Shown here piece after piece: positions 24,895-33,708 of a stretch of 38,873 nucleotides of DNA. The stretch lies in the NCBI GenBank assembly GCA_964559845.1, contig CAZLJF010000016.1, forward strand, positions 1 through 38,873, written 5' to 3'. Position numbers and translations under genes: made by a program. The notes under the pieces were generated by a model that had not been told where the DNA came from, ran no database searches, and saw only the letters and a program-made list of their open reading frames with translations. Each line of letters begins with the position of its first letter. Positions within the stretch are counted from its first letter, which is position 1. This DNA is from WSZY01 sp964559845 (GTDB lineage: Bacteria; Pseudomonadota; Zetaproteobacteria; Mariprofundales; Mariprofundaceae).

Positions 24895-24987
24895 ATTAAG
24901 GGGATGAACTTTTTATGAGCGGAACCATGTCCGGAGGTTCGGATACCACCCCGCCTGTTCTTACAATCCCGTAAGTCCGGCAGTCTC

Positions 24988-25470
24988 CTAGCTTTTCTTG
25001 AAACCGGTCACTAACAGCAGGACAACGGCAATGCTGATACAGGCATCGGCGACATTGAAGGCGGGCCAGTGATACTCCGTGCCATCAATGCGCACATACC
25101 AGTCGATAAAATCAACAACATAGCCCAGTTGCATACGATCCCATATATTTCCGATGGCGCCGGTCAGGATAAGGACAAGCAGCCATGGCTCCAGTCCGTG
25201 CCTGTGGCGATTACGCCACCACCAGACCGCTACCACCAGTGCAATAGCGGCGGTTACAGCAAGCAGCGTATTGGTACGCCATGCCGAGTTCCAGTCGTTA
25301 AACATTGAGAAGGCGACACCGAAATTGTGCGCCCTGATGATATTGAACCAGCCGTCAATCACCGTGAGGTGAAAAAAAGGCATCTGCTGCTCAATCCACC
25401 ATTTGCTCAGTTGATCGGCCGCCAGCAGCAACACGAACAGAATAAGCTGTTGCCATGTACGGTTTGTCAT
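24988..25470 (-). CDS. lspA: Lipoprotein signal peptidase (signal peptidase II)
   Basis: 160 residues with four predicted membrane helices. The catalytic Asp residues lie in GAIGNIWDRMQLGYVVDFID and FNVADACISIAVVLLL. It cleaves prolipoprotein signals at the lipobox in the inner membrane; substrates in this window include the cytochrome c and the TPR-like lipoprotein. Its start overlaps the ileS stop by 4 nt, the conserved ileS-lspA arrangement. Confidence 0.96.
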   Translation of the reverse strand: MTNRTWQQLILFVLLLAADQLSKWWIEQQMPFFHLTVIDGWFNIIRAHNFGVAFSMFNDWNSAWRTNTLLAVTAAIALVVAVWWWRNRHRHGLEPWLLVLILTGAIGNIWDRMQLGYVVDFIDWYVRIDGTEYHWPAFNVADACISIAVVLLLVTGFKKS

Positions 25471-28247
25471 GCGCCTGTTACAACCTCAAGGCAGCGCGGG
25501 CAGAGTTCATGGTGCACTGCATGCGCTGCATCGGCAGGCTCGGCAACATTCCAGCAGCGCGGGCATTTTACGCCATCCGCAGCTTTGACAGAGAGGGTGT
25601 CGCCATCTTCCACTTTGGCAACAATGAAGAGCTGCTCGTATGTTTCCTCCAGCGATTCGGCAAAAGCATGATCCAGATCCGGAACGGTAACGGTAGCGGC
25701 AATGGATGAGCCAATCACCTTCTCCTTTTTGGCCTGGTCCAGCGCTGTGTTCACCTGCTCGCGAATGGCGAAAAATGCTGACCACGCAGCCTCATCCACC
25801 TGAATATCTGCAATCGGAAGGAAACAGTGTATGTGGATACTGTTTTCTGCCGAGCCGGGCAGATGTTCCCATGCCTCTTCTGCCGTGAACGGCAGGATCG
25901 GCGCAATCAGGCGAATCAGTGTATCGGCCAGATCATAGAGCGTGGCTCGGGCCGAGGCACGGCGTGCTGAATCGGTTGCATCGCAGTAGAGACGATCCTT
26001 GATAACATCCAGATAGAATCCGCCCAGATCAACAGAGCAGAAGTTGTGAACCTCCTGATGGATACGGTGAAACTGGTAGTTTTCATAGGCTTCATTGACG
26101 TTGCGGGCAAGCTGCGATAGCCGGTGGCTGGCCCACTGATCCAATGGTTTGCGAGCCTCAAGAGGAACGCCGTCTTTCTCGGGGTCATAGCCGTCGATAT
26201 TTCCGAGCAGGAAACGGATGGTGTTACGAATCCGGCGATAGGCCTCGGCCAGCTGTTTCAGGATGTCATCGGAAATACGGATGTCCGCCGAATAATCAGA
26301 GGAGGCAATCCACATGCGCAGGATATCCGCCCCCATCTGCTGAATCACCTTCTGCGGTGCAATAACATTGCCCCTGGACTTGGACATCTTGTTGCCGTTC
26401 TTATCGACGACAAAGCCGTGCGTCAGCACGCCCTTGAACGGGGCGACGCCGCGTGTGCCGACACTCTCCAGTAGTGAGGACTGGAACCAGCCGCGATGCT
26501 GATCAGAGCCCTCCAGATAGAGATCGGCAGGCGAATCCAGCCCATCGCGCTGCTCCAGTACGCAGGCATGTGTGGAACCGGAATCGAACCAGACATCAAG
26601 AATATCGCTCTCTTTTTCAAATTTGGTGCCGTTGCAGTTCGGGCAGACCGCGTCATCCGGCAGAAATGCCGATACATCCCTGGCAAACCAGATGTCAGCA
26701 CCACCCTCCTCCACCTGTCTGGCAATGCCTTCCACCACATCCGGCGTGGTTACAGCGTGAGAGTCGCAGGATACACATTTGATGGCGGTGATCGGCACAC
26801 CCCAGTTACGCTGGCGTGACACGCACCAGTCCGGCCGCTGTTCCACCATGGCACGGATACGGTTTTCTCCCCACTCCGGCGTCCAGGCAGTCTTTTTGAT
26901 CGCCTCCAGTGCCTTGTTACGCAGCTCGTTCTTCTCCATGGAGATAAACCACTGCGGCGTGGCACGGAAAATCAGCGGTTTGTGGCAGCGCCAGCAGTGT
27001 GGATAGGAGTGTTTGACCTCACTGCTTTCCAGCAGCGCGCCGCAGTTCAGAAGATGCTCGATGACAATGGCATTGGCCTGATAGACATGACGCCCTTCGA
27101 CGACCGGGGTGCCGGCTTCAAAGACACCGGTATCACCCACCGGATTGAATGCCTTCAGGCCATACTTCATGCCGATTTCGTAGTCCTCCTGACCATGGCC
27201 GGGGGCGGTATGTACCGAGCCTGTACCAGTCTCCAGCGTGACATGCTCACCGACCAGAATCGGTGCATCCTGATCCAGATAGGGGTGACGGAAGCGACGA
27301 TTGTCGAGTGCTGCACCGTTAAAGCTGGCTACAACATTACCGGTTGCACCAATGGCCTCGAGTACGCTCTGGCGCAGTTCTTCGGCAAGAATCAGGATTT
27401 CACCGGCCTTCAGATTGGCATTATTGCCGGCATCGGTGATGTTCACAGCCGAGTACTCAATGTTTGGCCCTACCGAGACAGCCAGGTTGGCAGGAATGGT
27501 CCACGGCGTGGTGGTCCAGATAACGATGGATGTATCTGCAGCCAGCTCCGGTGCAATATCGGATAAATCCTCACCGGCGGCGAACTTCACATAGATGGAG
27601 TGCGAGGTGTGATCTTCATATTCCACTTCCGCCTCAGCCAGTGCTGTGGCACAGGAGACACACCAGTGCACCGGCTTGGCACCTTTGTAGAGGCCGCCAT
27701 TTTCAAGAAAACGGCCGATTTCACGCACCGTATTGGCCTCAAAATGGTAATCCATGGTGATGTAGGGGTTATCCCAGTCGCCGATCACGCCAAGGCGCTT
27801 GAACTCTTCGCGCTGAATATCAATCTGCCCCCTGGCATATTCACGGCAGGCCGTACGGAATTCGGAGTCGGAAATATCCTCTTTTTTGCGCTTCTTCTTT
27901 TTGAACTTCTCTTCAACCTTCAGCTCAATCGGCAGACCGTGGCAGTCCCAGCCCGGAACATACGGTGCATCAAAGCCCATCATGCTGCGTGAGCGAACCA
28001 CAATATCCTTCAGCACCTTGTTAACGGCATGGCCAATATGGATGCTGCCGTTAGCATAGGGTGGGCCATCATGAAGAATGAACTTCGGTGCATCCCTGCG
28101 CGCTTCGCGAAGCTGGCCGTACAGATTCTGCTCTTCCCACTGAGCCAGCCGTTTCGGTTCGTTGTTTGGCAGGTTGCCGCGCATCGGGAAATCGGTCCTT
28201 GGTAAAAAGATAGTAGGACGGTAATCAAATTGCTTTTGTTCAGACAC
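25467..28247 (-). CDS. ileS: Isoleucyl-tRNA synthetase
   Basis: 926 residues, normal for bacterial IleRS. It starts at GTG 28247 with GGAG 7 nt upstream. Class I signatures are HIGH at residues 70-73 (GSIHIGHAVNK) and KMSKS near residue 620; the editing domain lies between. The C-terminus carries the zinc-binding CPRCWN and CPRCLE pairs typical of the E. coli-type enzyme. Part of the ribF-ileS-lspA cluster; a decayed GxxExxY gene now separates it from ribF. Confidence 0.98.
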   Translation of the reverse strand: MSEQKQFDYRPTIFLPRTDFPMRGNLPNNEPKRLAQWEEQNLYGQLREARRDAPKFILHDGPPYANGSIHIGHAVNKVLKDIVVRSRSMMGFDAPYVPGWDCHGLPIELKVEEKFKKKKRKKEDISDSEFRTACREYARGQIDIQREEFKRLGVIGDWDNPYITMDYHFEANTVREIGRFLENGGLYKGAKPVHWCVSCATALAEAEVEYEDHTSHSIYVKFAAGEDLSDIAPELAADTSIVIWTTTPWTIPANLAVSVGPNIEYSAVNITDAGNNANLKAGEILILAEELRQSVLEAIGATGNVVASFNGAALDNRRFRHPYLDQDAPILVGEHVTLETGTGSVHTAPGHGQEDYEIGMKYGLKAFNPVGDTGVFEAGTPVVEGRHVYQANAIVIEHLLNCGALLESSEVKHSYPHCWRCHKPLIFRATPQWFISMEKNELRNKALEAIKKTAWTPEWGENRIRAMVEQRPDWCVSRQRNWGVPITAIKCVSCDSHAVTTPDVVEGIARQVEEGGADIWFARDVSAFLPDDAVCPNCNGTKFEKESDILDVWFDSGSTHACVLEQRDGLDSPADLYLEGSDQHRGWFQSSLLESVGTRGVAPFKGVLTHGFVVDKNGNKMSKSRGNVIAPQKVIQQMGADILRMWIASSDYSADIRISDDILKQLAEAYRRIRNTIRFLLGNIDGYDPEKDGVPLEARKPLDQWASHRLSQLARNVNEAYENYQFHRIHQEVHNFCSVDLGGFYLDVIKDRLYCDATDSARRASARATLYDLADTLIRLIAPILPFTAEEAWEHLPGSAENSIHIHCFLPIADIQVDEAAWSAFFAIREQVNTALDQAKKEKVIGSSIAATVTVPDLDHAFAESLEETYEQLFIVAKVEDGDTLSVKAADGVKCPRCWNVAEPADAAHAVHHELCPRCLEVVTGA

Positions 28248-28356
28248 TTTCGTGCTCCATATATTTAGACACTGATGGACACAGGTTTACACAGATAGTG
28301 TAAAAATTTTTTCGCGAACATCCACCTTGTGTCCGGAATTCAATAAAAGGCTAATT

Positions 28357-28651
28357 TTAACATCCTTGGCCTTCTAAATAGTTCACCAGTTGCACTTCAT
28401 GAATATTATGAAGGCGTTCGATCGCTTTTATTCGACCAGCAGGTAAGCAAAAAACCACTTACAGCTTCTCCCTGAAAAGAAACCGTGACTGGTTCCTGTT
28501 GCTGAACTTTCAAACCATTGGGTCGAAGCTGCAAGGCTAATGCATTTTTATAGACTTTTTCCAGAAATCTGTTTCCCAACGCATGATGAACAAAAGTGAC
28601 CGCAATAATTTGCTTGGCCAGGCGACTGTGTTTGTATTGATCAGTGTCCAT
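28357..28651 (-). pseudogene. GxxExxY family protein, frameshifted remnant
   Basis: The first 67 or so codons (MDTDQYKHSRLAKQIIAVTF, then HHALGNRFLEKVYKNALALQ) match the start of GxxExxY proteins, a small PD-(D/E)XK-like family of unknown role. The expected continuation lies in other frames: FFAYLLVE in one, then KAIERLHNIHEVQLVNYLEG in another, stopping at 28357-28359. About six residues are missing between them. The family's namesake motif appears as NRFLEKVY. It lies between ribF and ileS and looks like a decayed insertion into that operon. Confidence 0.8.
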
Positions 28652-28656
28652 CTGCG

Positions 28657-29586
28657 TTAATCAATGTCCAGTATTTGCCTGGCCACTTCACAATCCCTGG
28701 CAATCTGCCTGGCGAGGTCGTCCGGGCCTGCGAAAGCACGATCTTCCCGCACCCGCCTGACAAACTCGATCTCCAGTCGATCATTATAGAGATCGGGGTT
28801 TTCGTCCAGAATATGGGTTTCCAGCACCAGCGTGCGGCCATCGAATGTCGGCCGGTAGCCGAGATAGGCGGCACCATTCCAGACAGCCTCTTTGTGATGG
28901 GCACGTACAGCATAGATGCCGGCTGGCGGGTGAGCCAGGTCTGCCACATCCAGGTTGGCCGTGGGGAAACCGATCTTGCGGCCGCGTTTGTCACCATGCA
29001 TGACATGGCCGGATATGGAGTAGGGGCGGCCAAGCAGCTTTTTTGCCAGATCGAAGTCAGCCGCTTCCACGGCAGAACGGATCCGGCTTGAGGAGACCAC
29101 GGCATTCATCATTTCAAAGGCCGCCGCTTCACTTACGGTAAAGCTGAGTTCCTCACCCAGCCTGCGCATGGCATCAGGATTGCCTTCGCGCCCTCTGCCG
29201 AATGCAAAGTCATAACCGACATGAATATGTTTCGGGGCTGTCGCATCAACCATGGTACGGATGAACTTTTCCGCAGACCAGGCGGCAAGCTCCCTGTTAA
29301 AATGGAGCAGCAGTATGGCATCAATACCCGCCTCGGCGATCAGTTCCAGACGCTCGTGCAGATGGCAGAGGCGGCGCGGCGCCTCTTCGGGAAAAAGCAC
29401 GGCACGCGGATGCGGCTCAAAAGTTACGACAAGGGCGCTACCCTTTACGGCAAGGGCATGCCCTTTCAGTTCGGCCAGCACCTGCTGATGGCCCATATGT
29501 ACGCCATCGAAATTGCCAACGGTAATGGCGCCGCCATGCAGTTCTTCATGCTCCTTCAGGGCATCCCAGGATCGAATGATTCGCAT
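28657..29586 (-). CDS. ribF: Bifunctional riboflavin kinase / FMN adenylyltransferase
   Basis: 309 residues, standard length. The N-terminal adenylyltransferase domain has ITVGNFDGVHMGHQQVLAEL; the C-terminal kinase domain has GHVMHGDKRGRKIGFPTANL. It converts riboflavin to FMN and FAD in the cytoplasm, needed by Lpd in this window. It begins inside the 3' end of the GIY-YIG gene (31-nt overlap) and heads the ribF-ileS-lspA cluster. Confidence 0.97.
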   Translation of the reverse strand: MRIIRSWDALKEHEELHGGAITVGNFDGVHMGHQQVLAELKGHALAVKGSALVVTFEPHPRAVLFPEEAPRRLCHLHERLELIAEAGIDAILLLHFNRELAAWSAEKFIRTMVDATAPKHIHVGYDFAFGRGREGNPDAMRRLGEELSFTVSEAAAFEMMNAVVSSSRIRSAVEAADFDLAKKLLGRPYSISGHVMHGDKRGRKIGFPTANLDVADLAHPPAGIYAVRAHHKEAVWNGAAYLGYRPTFDGRTLVLETHILDENPDLYNDRLEIEFVRRVREDRAFAGPDDLARQIARDCEVARQILDID

Positions 29587-29978
29587 ACGCCAAGCCTAGC
29601 AGGGGTGGGGTCGGGTTGCCTGATAAATTTCAGGTGGCTTCTGCATCCGGCTTTACAATCCGATGCGCCAAAGTGCGGAACAATGACCTCGCCAGCGCTC
29701 TTTTGGTTCAGGCGGCACTCCGAAGTTGTGAATGTTTCAACCCGTGTGATGCTACAGGCCGGATTGGTAAGCAGATAATCAATATGCCAGCGCAGCTTTT
29801 TCTCTTTTGACAGATGCCGGCGGATACGGGCAGTCAGATTATGTTTGGCCGAACCTGTATAGATATAGTTTCCGGCAGGAAAGTCGAATGTGCCGAGTTT
29901 ACCGACAGTAATACGCACATTGCGTTTGAGTTGAATATAGAGCTGATATGTTTGGGCTTCAGCGGCAGTGGGTGCCAT
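29556..29978 (-). CDS. GIY-YIG nuclease-like (DUF123) protein
   Basis: 140 residues from ATG 29978. The GIY-YIG core is recognisable: strand GNYIYTGSA, helix LTARIRRHLS, WHIDYLL, and the family's late CRLNQ and GASDCKAGCRSHL segments with paired Cys. Members of this DUF123 group are small standalone proteins whose DNA or RNA substrate is unknown. The 5' end overlaps the frameshifted lipoprotein gene by 20 nt and the 3' end overlaps ribF by 31 nt, so the genes form one tight transcription unit. Confidence 0.85.
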   Translation of the reverse strand: MAPTAAEAQTYQLYIQLKRNVRITVGKLGTFDFPAGNYIYTGSAKHNLTARIRRHLSKEKKLRWHIDYLLTNPACSITRVETFTTSECRLNQKSAGEVIVPHFGASDCKAGCRSHLKFIRQPDPTPARLGVCESFDPGMP

Positions 29979-30548
29979 AAGGTGTCCGCTCCGATATGGA
30001 ATATCCTTCGGGGTTAAGCTGCCGGATTTTCCGGGCCTCTTTGCGTATGGTTGTGGCTTTTGCTTCCTCCTTGATGCCGGATAAAGCTTTGGCGTATTCG
30101 TCCAGTATGTCGGCATGCGCAATAGGCGAGGCATGCAGCATTTTTGGATCAGTTTCGTTCAACATCCGTGCATAATAGCCGGCAGCTTTGGCATACTTTT
30201 TTGATCCAGATGTGCAAGTTCAGTCAGCGACATATATGCCGGACAGGACGTCTCTATATCCAGCCGATAGGCTTCCAGAAGTTCCCGTTCAGCCTCTGCA
30301 AAGAAACAGGTAACACCCAGGCTGCGTCCATATTCGTAATGATAAACGGCCCTTTTCTCCGGAATGGTGAAGGATGAACGGCTGTTGACGACTACACGCG
30401 CCCATGCCTTGCGGGCATCTTCCCAGTTACCGTTATACCGGGCAGTAACGGCAATCTGGTAATAGCGATCCTGGGTGCTTCGGGTTATTGCCGATGCGCA
30501 TCCCGTAACTGCTGCGGCCAGCAACAGGCACAACAGCAATCTATACAT
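29959..30548 (-). pseudogene. TPR-like outer-membrane lipoprotein with a frameshift
   Basis: Codes for a lipoprotein signal (LLLAAAVTGCASA, lipobox VTGC) followed by helical repeats suggestive of TPRs. The first frame runs from ATG 30548 to a stop at 30159. The continuation in the -1 frame (KYAKAAGYYARML, then ADILDEYAKALSGIKEEAKA) runs on to 29959 and reads as the natural C-terminal half. The frames join at a run of six A on the coding strand (30197-30202); one more A would restore a 196-residue protein. It could be a real mutation, a base-calling error or slippage. Starts 8 nt inside the yjdF-like gene. Confidence 0.75.
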
Positions 30549-31158
30549 GGTGATGCTTCATGAGCAGGTAGTTGTGGAGCCTGCCGAACAGCAACTGGGC
30601 AGCAATGGCTCCCAGAAGCGCCAGAAACATATCCCACTGCGTATCCCAGATATCGCCCTGTGTGGCCAGAAAGGCATCGGCTGCCGTGCCGGAGGCAATG
30701 GCAACCCACCACTCAATCAGTTCATAGCAGGCACTGATGGCAAGGCAGATAGAGGTAACGATAAAGAAGAGCCACTTGCCCGGTGCAAGCGGCGAGCGGC
30801 GCAACAGGATTTCACGCGCAACAATGGCGGGGAAGAAGCCCTGGGCAATGTGGCCAACCCGGTCATAGTAGTTTCGGGCCAGGTCAAACTGTTGTTGCAG
30901 CCAGTCAAACAGCGGCATTTCCGCATACGTATAATGCCCGCCAATCATCAGGATGATGCAGTGGATCAGAATGGCTGTGTAGGTAAATGTGGTAAACCTG
31001 AAGCGATGATATGTCGCGATCAGAAGCAGCAGCCCCAGCAGGGCGGGAAACACCTCCAGCAGCCAGATGAAATAGTCAAAAGGAGCAATAGCCGACCAGA
31101 TCAGCACTGCCATAAAAATGGCAAGCAGACCAATATGGGTGCGGTGGATCTCAGTCAC
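30541..31158 (-). CDS. YjdF-like (DUF2238) integral membrane protein
   Basis: 205 residues from GTG 31158, chosen because CGGAG lies 6-7 nt upstream and the length matches E. coli YjdF (about 209). About six hydrophobic segments are visible. Conserved family features include YYDRVGHIAQGFFPAIVARE, ACYELIEWWVAIASG and GDIWDTQWDMFLALLGA. The family's function is unknown. It overlaps folA upstream and the lipoprotein gene downstream by 8 nt each, so translation is coupled. Confidence 0.88.
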   Translation of the reverse strand: MTEIHRTHIGLLAIFMAVLIWSAIAPFDYFIWLLEVFPALLGLLLLIATYHRFRFTTFTYTAILIHCIILMIGGHYTYAEMPLFDWLQQQFDLARNYYDRVGHIAQGFFPAIVAREILLRRSPLAPGKWLFFIVTSICLAISACYELIEWWVAIASGTAADAFLATQGDIWDTQWDMFLALLGAIAAQLLFGRLHNYLLMKHHHV

Positions 31159-31660
31159 GATGGCTCCGCTCATAGATGATGAAGCTGTATGCGTATCTGT
31201 TCTTTTCATCGGCATTATGGGGTTCACAAAACACCTGCTTCCATTCAGTCCTGTCAAATTCGGGAAACCAGGCATCACCCTCAAAGCGGTCATGAATCAG
31301 CGTGCAATAAAGACGATCCGCATCAGGCAGCAGCAAGGTGTAAATTTCAGCACCACCGATGACCATAATCTCACCCGCATCAGGCACAGCAGTTTTGGCT
31401 TCAGCAAGTGTGCTTACAACGCGGCAGCCCTCAATCGACAGATCACTCTGACGGGTCAAAACAATATTCTCTCTTCCCGGCAGTGGTTTGCCAATGGATT
31501 CAAATGTTTTTCGTCCCATCAGGATTGGTTTGCCCATGGTTTGCTTGCGAAACCACTGCATATCTGCCGGCAGTCTCCACGGCAGGGCATTGTTTTTGCC
31601 GATAAGCCGGTTTTGATCCATGGCCCAGATGAGTGAAAATATCGGTTTGCCTGTTGTCAT
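31151..31660 (-). CDS. folA: Dihydrofolate reductase
   Basis: 169 residues, normal length. It reduces dihydrofolate to tetrahydrofolate with NADPH. The N-terminal segment LIWAMDQNRLIGKNNALPWR leads into LPADMQWF with catalytic Asp33; GRKTFESIGKPLPGRENIVL and the VIGGAEIY NADPH site follow. It lies downstream of thyA on the same strand, though an XRE gene and a response regulator separate them. Confidence 0.96.
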   Translation of the reverse strand: MTTGKPIFSLIWAMDQNRLIGKNNALPWRLPADMQWFRKQTMGKPILMGRKTFESIGKPLPGRENIVLTRQSDLSIEGCRVVSTLAEAKTAVPDAGEIMVIGGAEIYTLLLPDADRLYCTLIHDRFEGDAWFPEFDRTEWKQVFCEPHNADEKNRYAYSFIIYERSHRD

Positions 31661-31778
31661 GAGCCTAGGCTTGCAAATGCATCATGCATTCGCAATGGCG
31701 GTATTGTTTTCAATCAGAATGGCCATTGCCTGGGAAAGAATGAGTGGTTGGCATCTCTGGCTGATATAAACCGCTAAC

Positions 31779-32246
31779 TTAGCAGTGGTCGGTACAGGTG
31801 GTGCAGCCCAGCGGGCATTCCCAGGCATAAATTTCAAAATGGCTACGGTCAGCAATGGCTTTGCATCCGTGCATGCAGGATGGCGATGACGATTCGCATC
31901 TGAGAATTGCATCTATAATCTCTATAAGCGCCTCTACTTTGAAAGGTTTTCTCAGGTACATGCAGGCCTTGGCTTTATGCTCGGAGTGAATATGGGGCTC
32001 ACCCGTCATCACAACAAACCTGAGTTTTGGAACCAGTCTGGATATTTGATCGATCATTTTGTAGCCATTCATGGTGGGCATATTGATATCCGTGATAATT
32101 GCCAGAGGCCTTTTAAACTCGGGCGTGCGAACATAATTGATGTATGCCTCAGGGCAGGAAAAACAGGCTGTTTCATAGCCGATGCCGTTCAGCAGTTCTG
32201 AGATAAACTCATAGATATATGGTTGATCCTCAATAATGTGAAACAT
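31779..32246 (-). CDS. Response regulator receiver protein with a cysteine-rich C-terminal tail
   Basis: 155 residues from ATG 32246; the GGAGGGG site is 11 nt upstream. Residues 1-115 form a receiver domain with the acidic pair E6-D7, phospho-acceptor D53 (IITDINMP), T81 and K100 (YLRKPF). There is no output domain. Instead the last 39 residues carry seven cysteines: C117, C124, C128, C144, C148, C151 and C155 (ECPLGCTTCTDHC at the very end). The spacing suggests metal or Fe-S binding or redox chemistry. No histidine kinase gene is nearby. The partner is unknown. Confidence 0.85.
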   Translation of the reverse strand: MFHIIEDQPYIYEFISELLNGIGYETACFSCPEAYINYVRTPEFKRPLAIITDINMPTMNGYKMIDQISRLVPKLRFVVMTGEPHIHSEHKAKACMYLRKPFKVEALIEIIDAILRCESSSPSCMHGCKAIADRSHFEIYAWECPLGCTTCTDHC

Positions 32247-32286
32247 GCTGTTTGTACCCCTCCCCCTCCCCTCCAAATACAACTGC

Positions 32287-32296
32287 GGGGGGGGGG
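32287..32296. repeat. G10 homopolymer tract in the response-regulator upstream region
   Basis: Ten consecutive G on the plus strand lie 41 nt upstream of the response-regulator start codon; on the coding (minus) strand this is C10. Between the tract and the start codon the coding strand is unusually G-rich (GGAGGGGAGGGGGAGGGG at 32258-32275), possibly able to form a G-quadruplex in the mRNA. Such tracts are prone to slipped-strand length change. Confidence 0.8.
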
Positions 32297-32414
32297 AGAA
32301 TCTAGCATGATCCATCCTATAATGGGAGAAAAAGATTCATGGCGGCATAGGCCGGATGGTCGTTTGCCTTATCGTATGTTTTTATAATCTGGAATCAGGC
32401 TGAAGGAGGGGGCG

Positions 32415-32672
32415 TTAGTCCTCATCTGTTCCTGATAGTTTCTTTTCAAGGTCGCGGACAAAATCTACGACAGATACACCGCATGCCTCGCAATATTCAC
32501 GCAATTCAAGAATATCCAGCCTCTTGTCGCCCGATTCCACCTTGGAAACATAGGAGTTCGGTCGCTGAAGGCGGCGTTGAATTTCCGGCCCGGATAATCC
32601 TGCTGCTGTACGCATCTCTTTCAGATGTTTAAGTAACACGGCTTCTGGTCCGCTCCATTTATATCTACCCAT
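32415..32672 (-). CDS. XRE-family helix-turn-helix regulator
   Basis: 85 residues. A single Cro/C1-type HTH at about residues 13-68 (LLKHLKEMRTAAGLSGPEIQ, then RPNSYVSKVESGDKRLDILE) with a short charged C-terminal tail (LEKKLSGTDED). No other domain. Targets are unknown; the gap to thyA contains a CTATA/TATAG inverted repeat near 32733-32748 that might be its operator, but this is speculative. It lies between thyA and the response regulator on the same strand. Confidence 0.88.
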   Translation of the reverse strand: MGRYKWSGPEAVLLKHLKEMRTAAGLSGPEIQRRLQRPNSYVSKVESGDKRLDILELREYCEACGVSVVDFVRDLEKKLSGTDED

Positions 32673-32795
32673 AGTTGCGGATACTAACGCGAACCATTCT
32701 CTATCCTGTTTTCGGATAAGCCCACGTTGATCCTATATCCATGTATAGACCATAACGACACCAATGCCAAATCTGTCGAGAGAATGGCAAACGAT

Positions 32796-33629
32796 TTAAA
32801 TCGCAATCGGAGCACGAATACCGGGATGGCATTCGTAATTGACCAGTTCAAAATCCTCAAATGTGAAATCAAAGATGTTTTTCACATCCTGATTGATCTT
32901 CATTGTCGGTAGTGGAAAGGGTTCGCGCGTCAGCTGGTTTTTTACCTGCTCCATATGATTGGAGTAGATATGGGCATCGCCAAAGGTATGTATGAAATCA
33001 CCCGGTTTAAGATTGCAAACCTGCGCGATCATCATCGTCAGCAATGCATAGGATGCAATGTTAAACGGTACGCCAAGGAAAATATCCGCACTTCTCTGGT
33101 ATAACTGGCAGGAGAGCTTGCCGTCAGCCACATAGAACTGAAAAAAGGCGTGGCAGGGGGCCAGCGCCATTTTGCCGTTCTCGACATTGGCCTGCGGAGC
33201 GATCGACTCATCCGGCAGGTCGGCAACATTCCAGGCCGATACAATCAGGCGGCGTGAGTCGGGTCTGGAGTTGATCTGCTCGATCAGCTCGGAGATCTGG
33301 TCGATGGATCTGCCGGACGGGGCCGGCCAGTTGCGCCACTGGTAGCCGTACACCGGGCCAAGATCACCATCTTCCGTGGCCCATTCGTTCCAGATGGAGA
33401 CGCCATGCTCTGTCAGATAGCGAGTGTTGGTATCTCCTTTCAGGAACCATAGCAACTCATGGATGATTGATTTCAGATGCATCCTTTTGGTTGTGATCAG
33501 CGGAAAGCCCTGTGCCAGATCAAAGCGCATCTGATAACCAAATACCGACCGGGTGCCGGTACCGGTCCGGTCGCCTTTTTGAGTGCCGGTATCCAGCACA
33601 TGTTGCATCAGATTCAGATAAGCGTGCAT
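32796..33629 (-). CDS. thyA: Thymidylate synthase
   Basis: 277 residues from ATG 33629, with GAGGGG 7 nt upstream. It methylates dUMP to dTMP using methylene-tetrahydrofolate. The start (LNLMQHVLDTGTQKGDRTGT), the catalytic C159 in MALAPCHAFFQFYVADG and the C-terminal HPGIRAPIAI are canonical. Compared with the 264-residue E. coli enzyme it has an insertion of about 13 residues just before the catalytic loop (ADLPDESIAPQANVENG), which occurs in other bacteria too. Partner folA lies about 1.1 kb downstream. Confidence 0.97.
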   Translation of the reverse strand: MHAYLNLMQHVLDTGTQKGDRTGTGTRSVFGYQMRFDLAQGFPLITTKRMHLKSIIHELLWFLKGDTNTRYLTEHGVSIWNEWATEDGDLGPVYGYQWRNWPAPSGRSIDQISELIEQINSRPDSRRLIVSAWNVADLPDESIAPQANVENGKMALAPCHAFFQFYVADGKLSCQLYQRSADIFLGVPFNIASYALLTMMIAQVCNLKPGDFIHTFGDAHIYSNHMEQVKNQLTREPFPLPTMKINQDVKNIFDFTFEDFELVNYECHPGIRAPIAI

Positions 33630-33708
33630 TAAACACCCCTCGCCACTACAGAGTTGGTCGGTTATGCTGCCGTCAGTTGAAGACGATGAAAAGCCATTGG
33701 AGGTCTCC

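Noticed and set aside
24915..24974. 19-codon ORF ending DTTPPVLTIP after the Cys-rich gene
   Set aside because: Resembles a fragment of Ig-like repeat wording but is too short and lacks a convincing ribosome-binding site.
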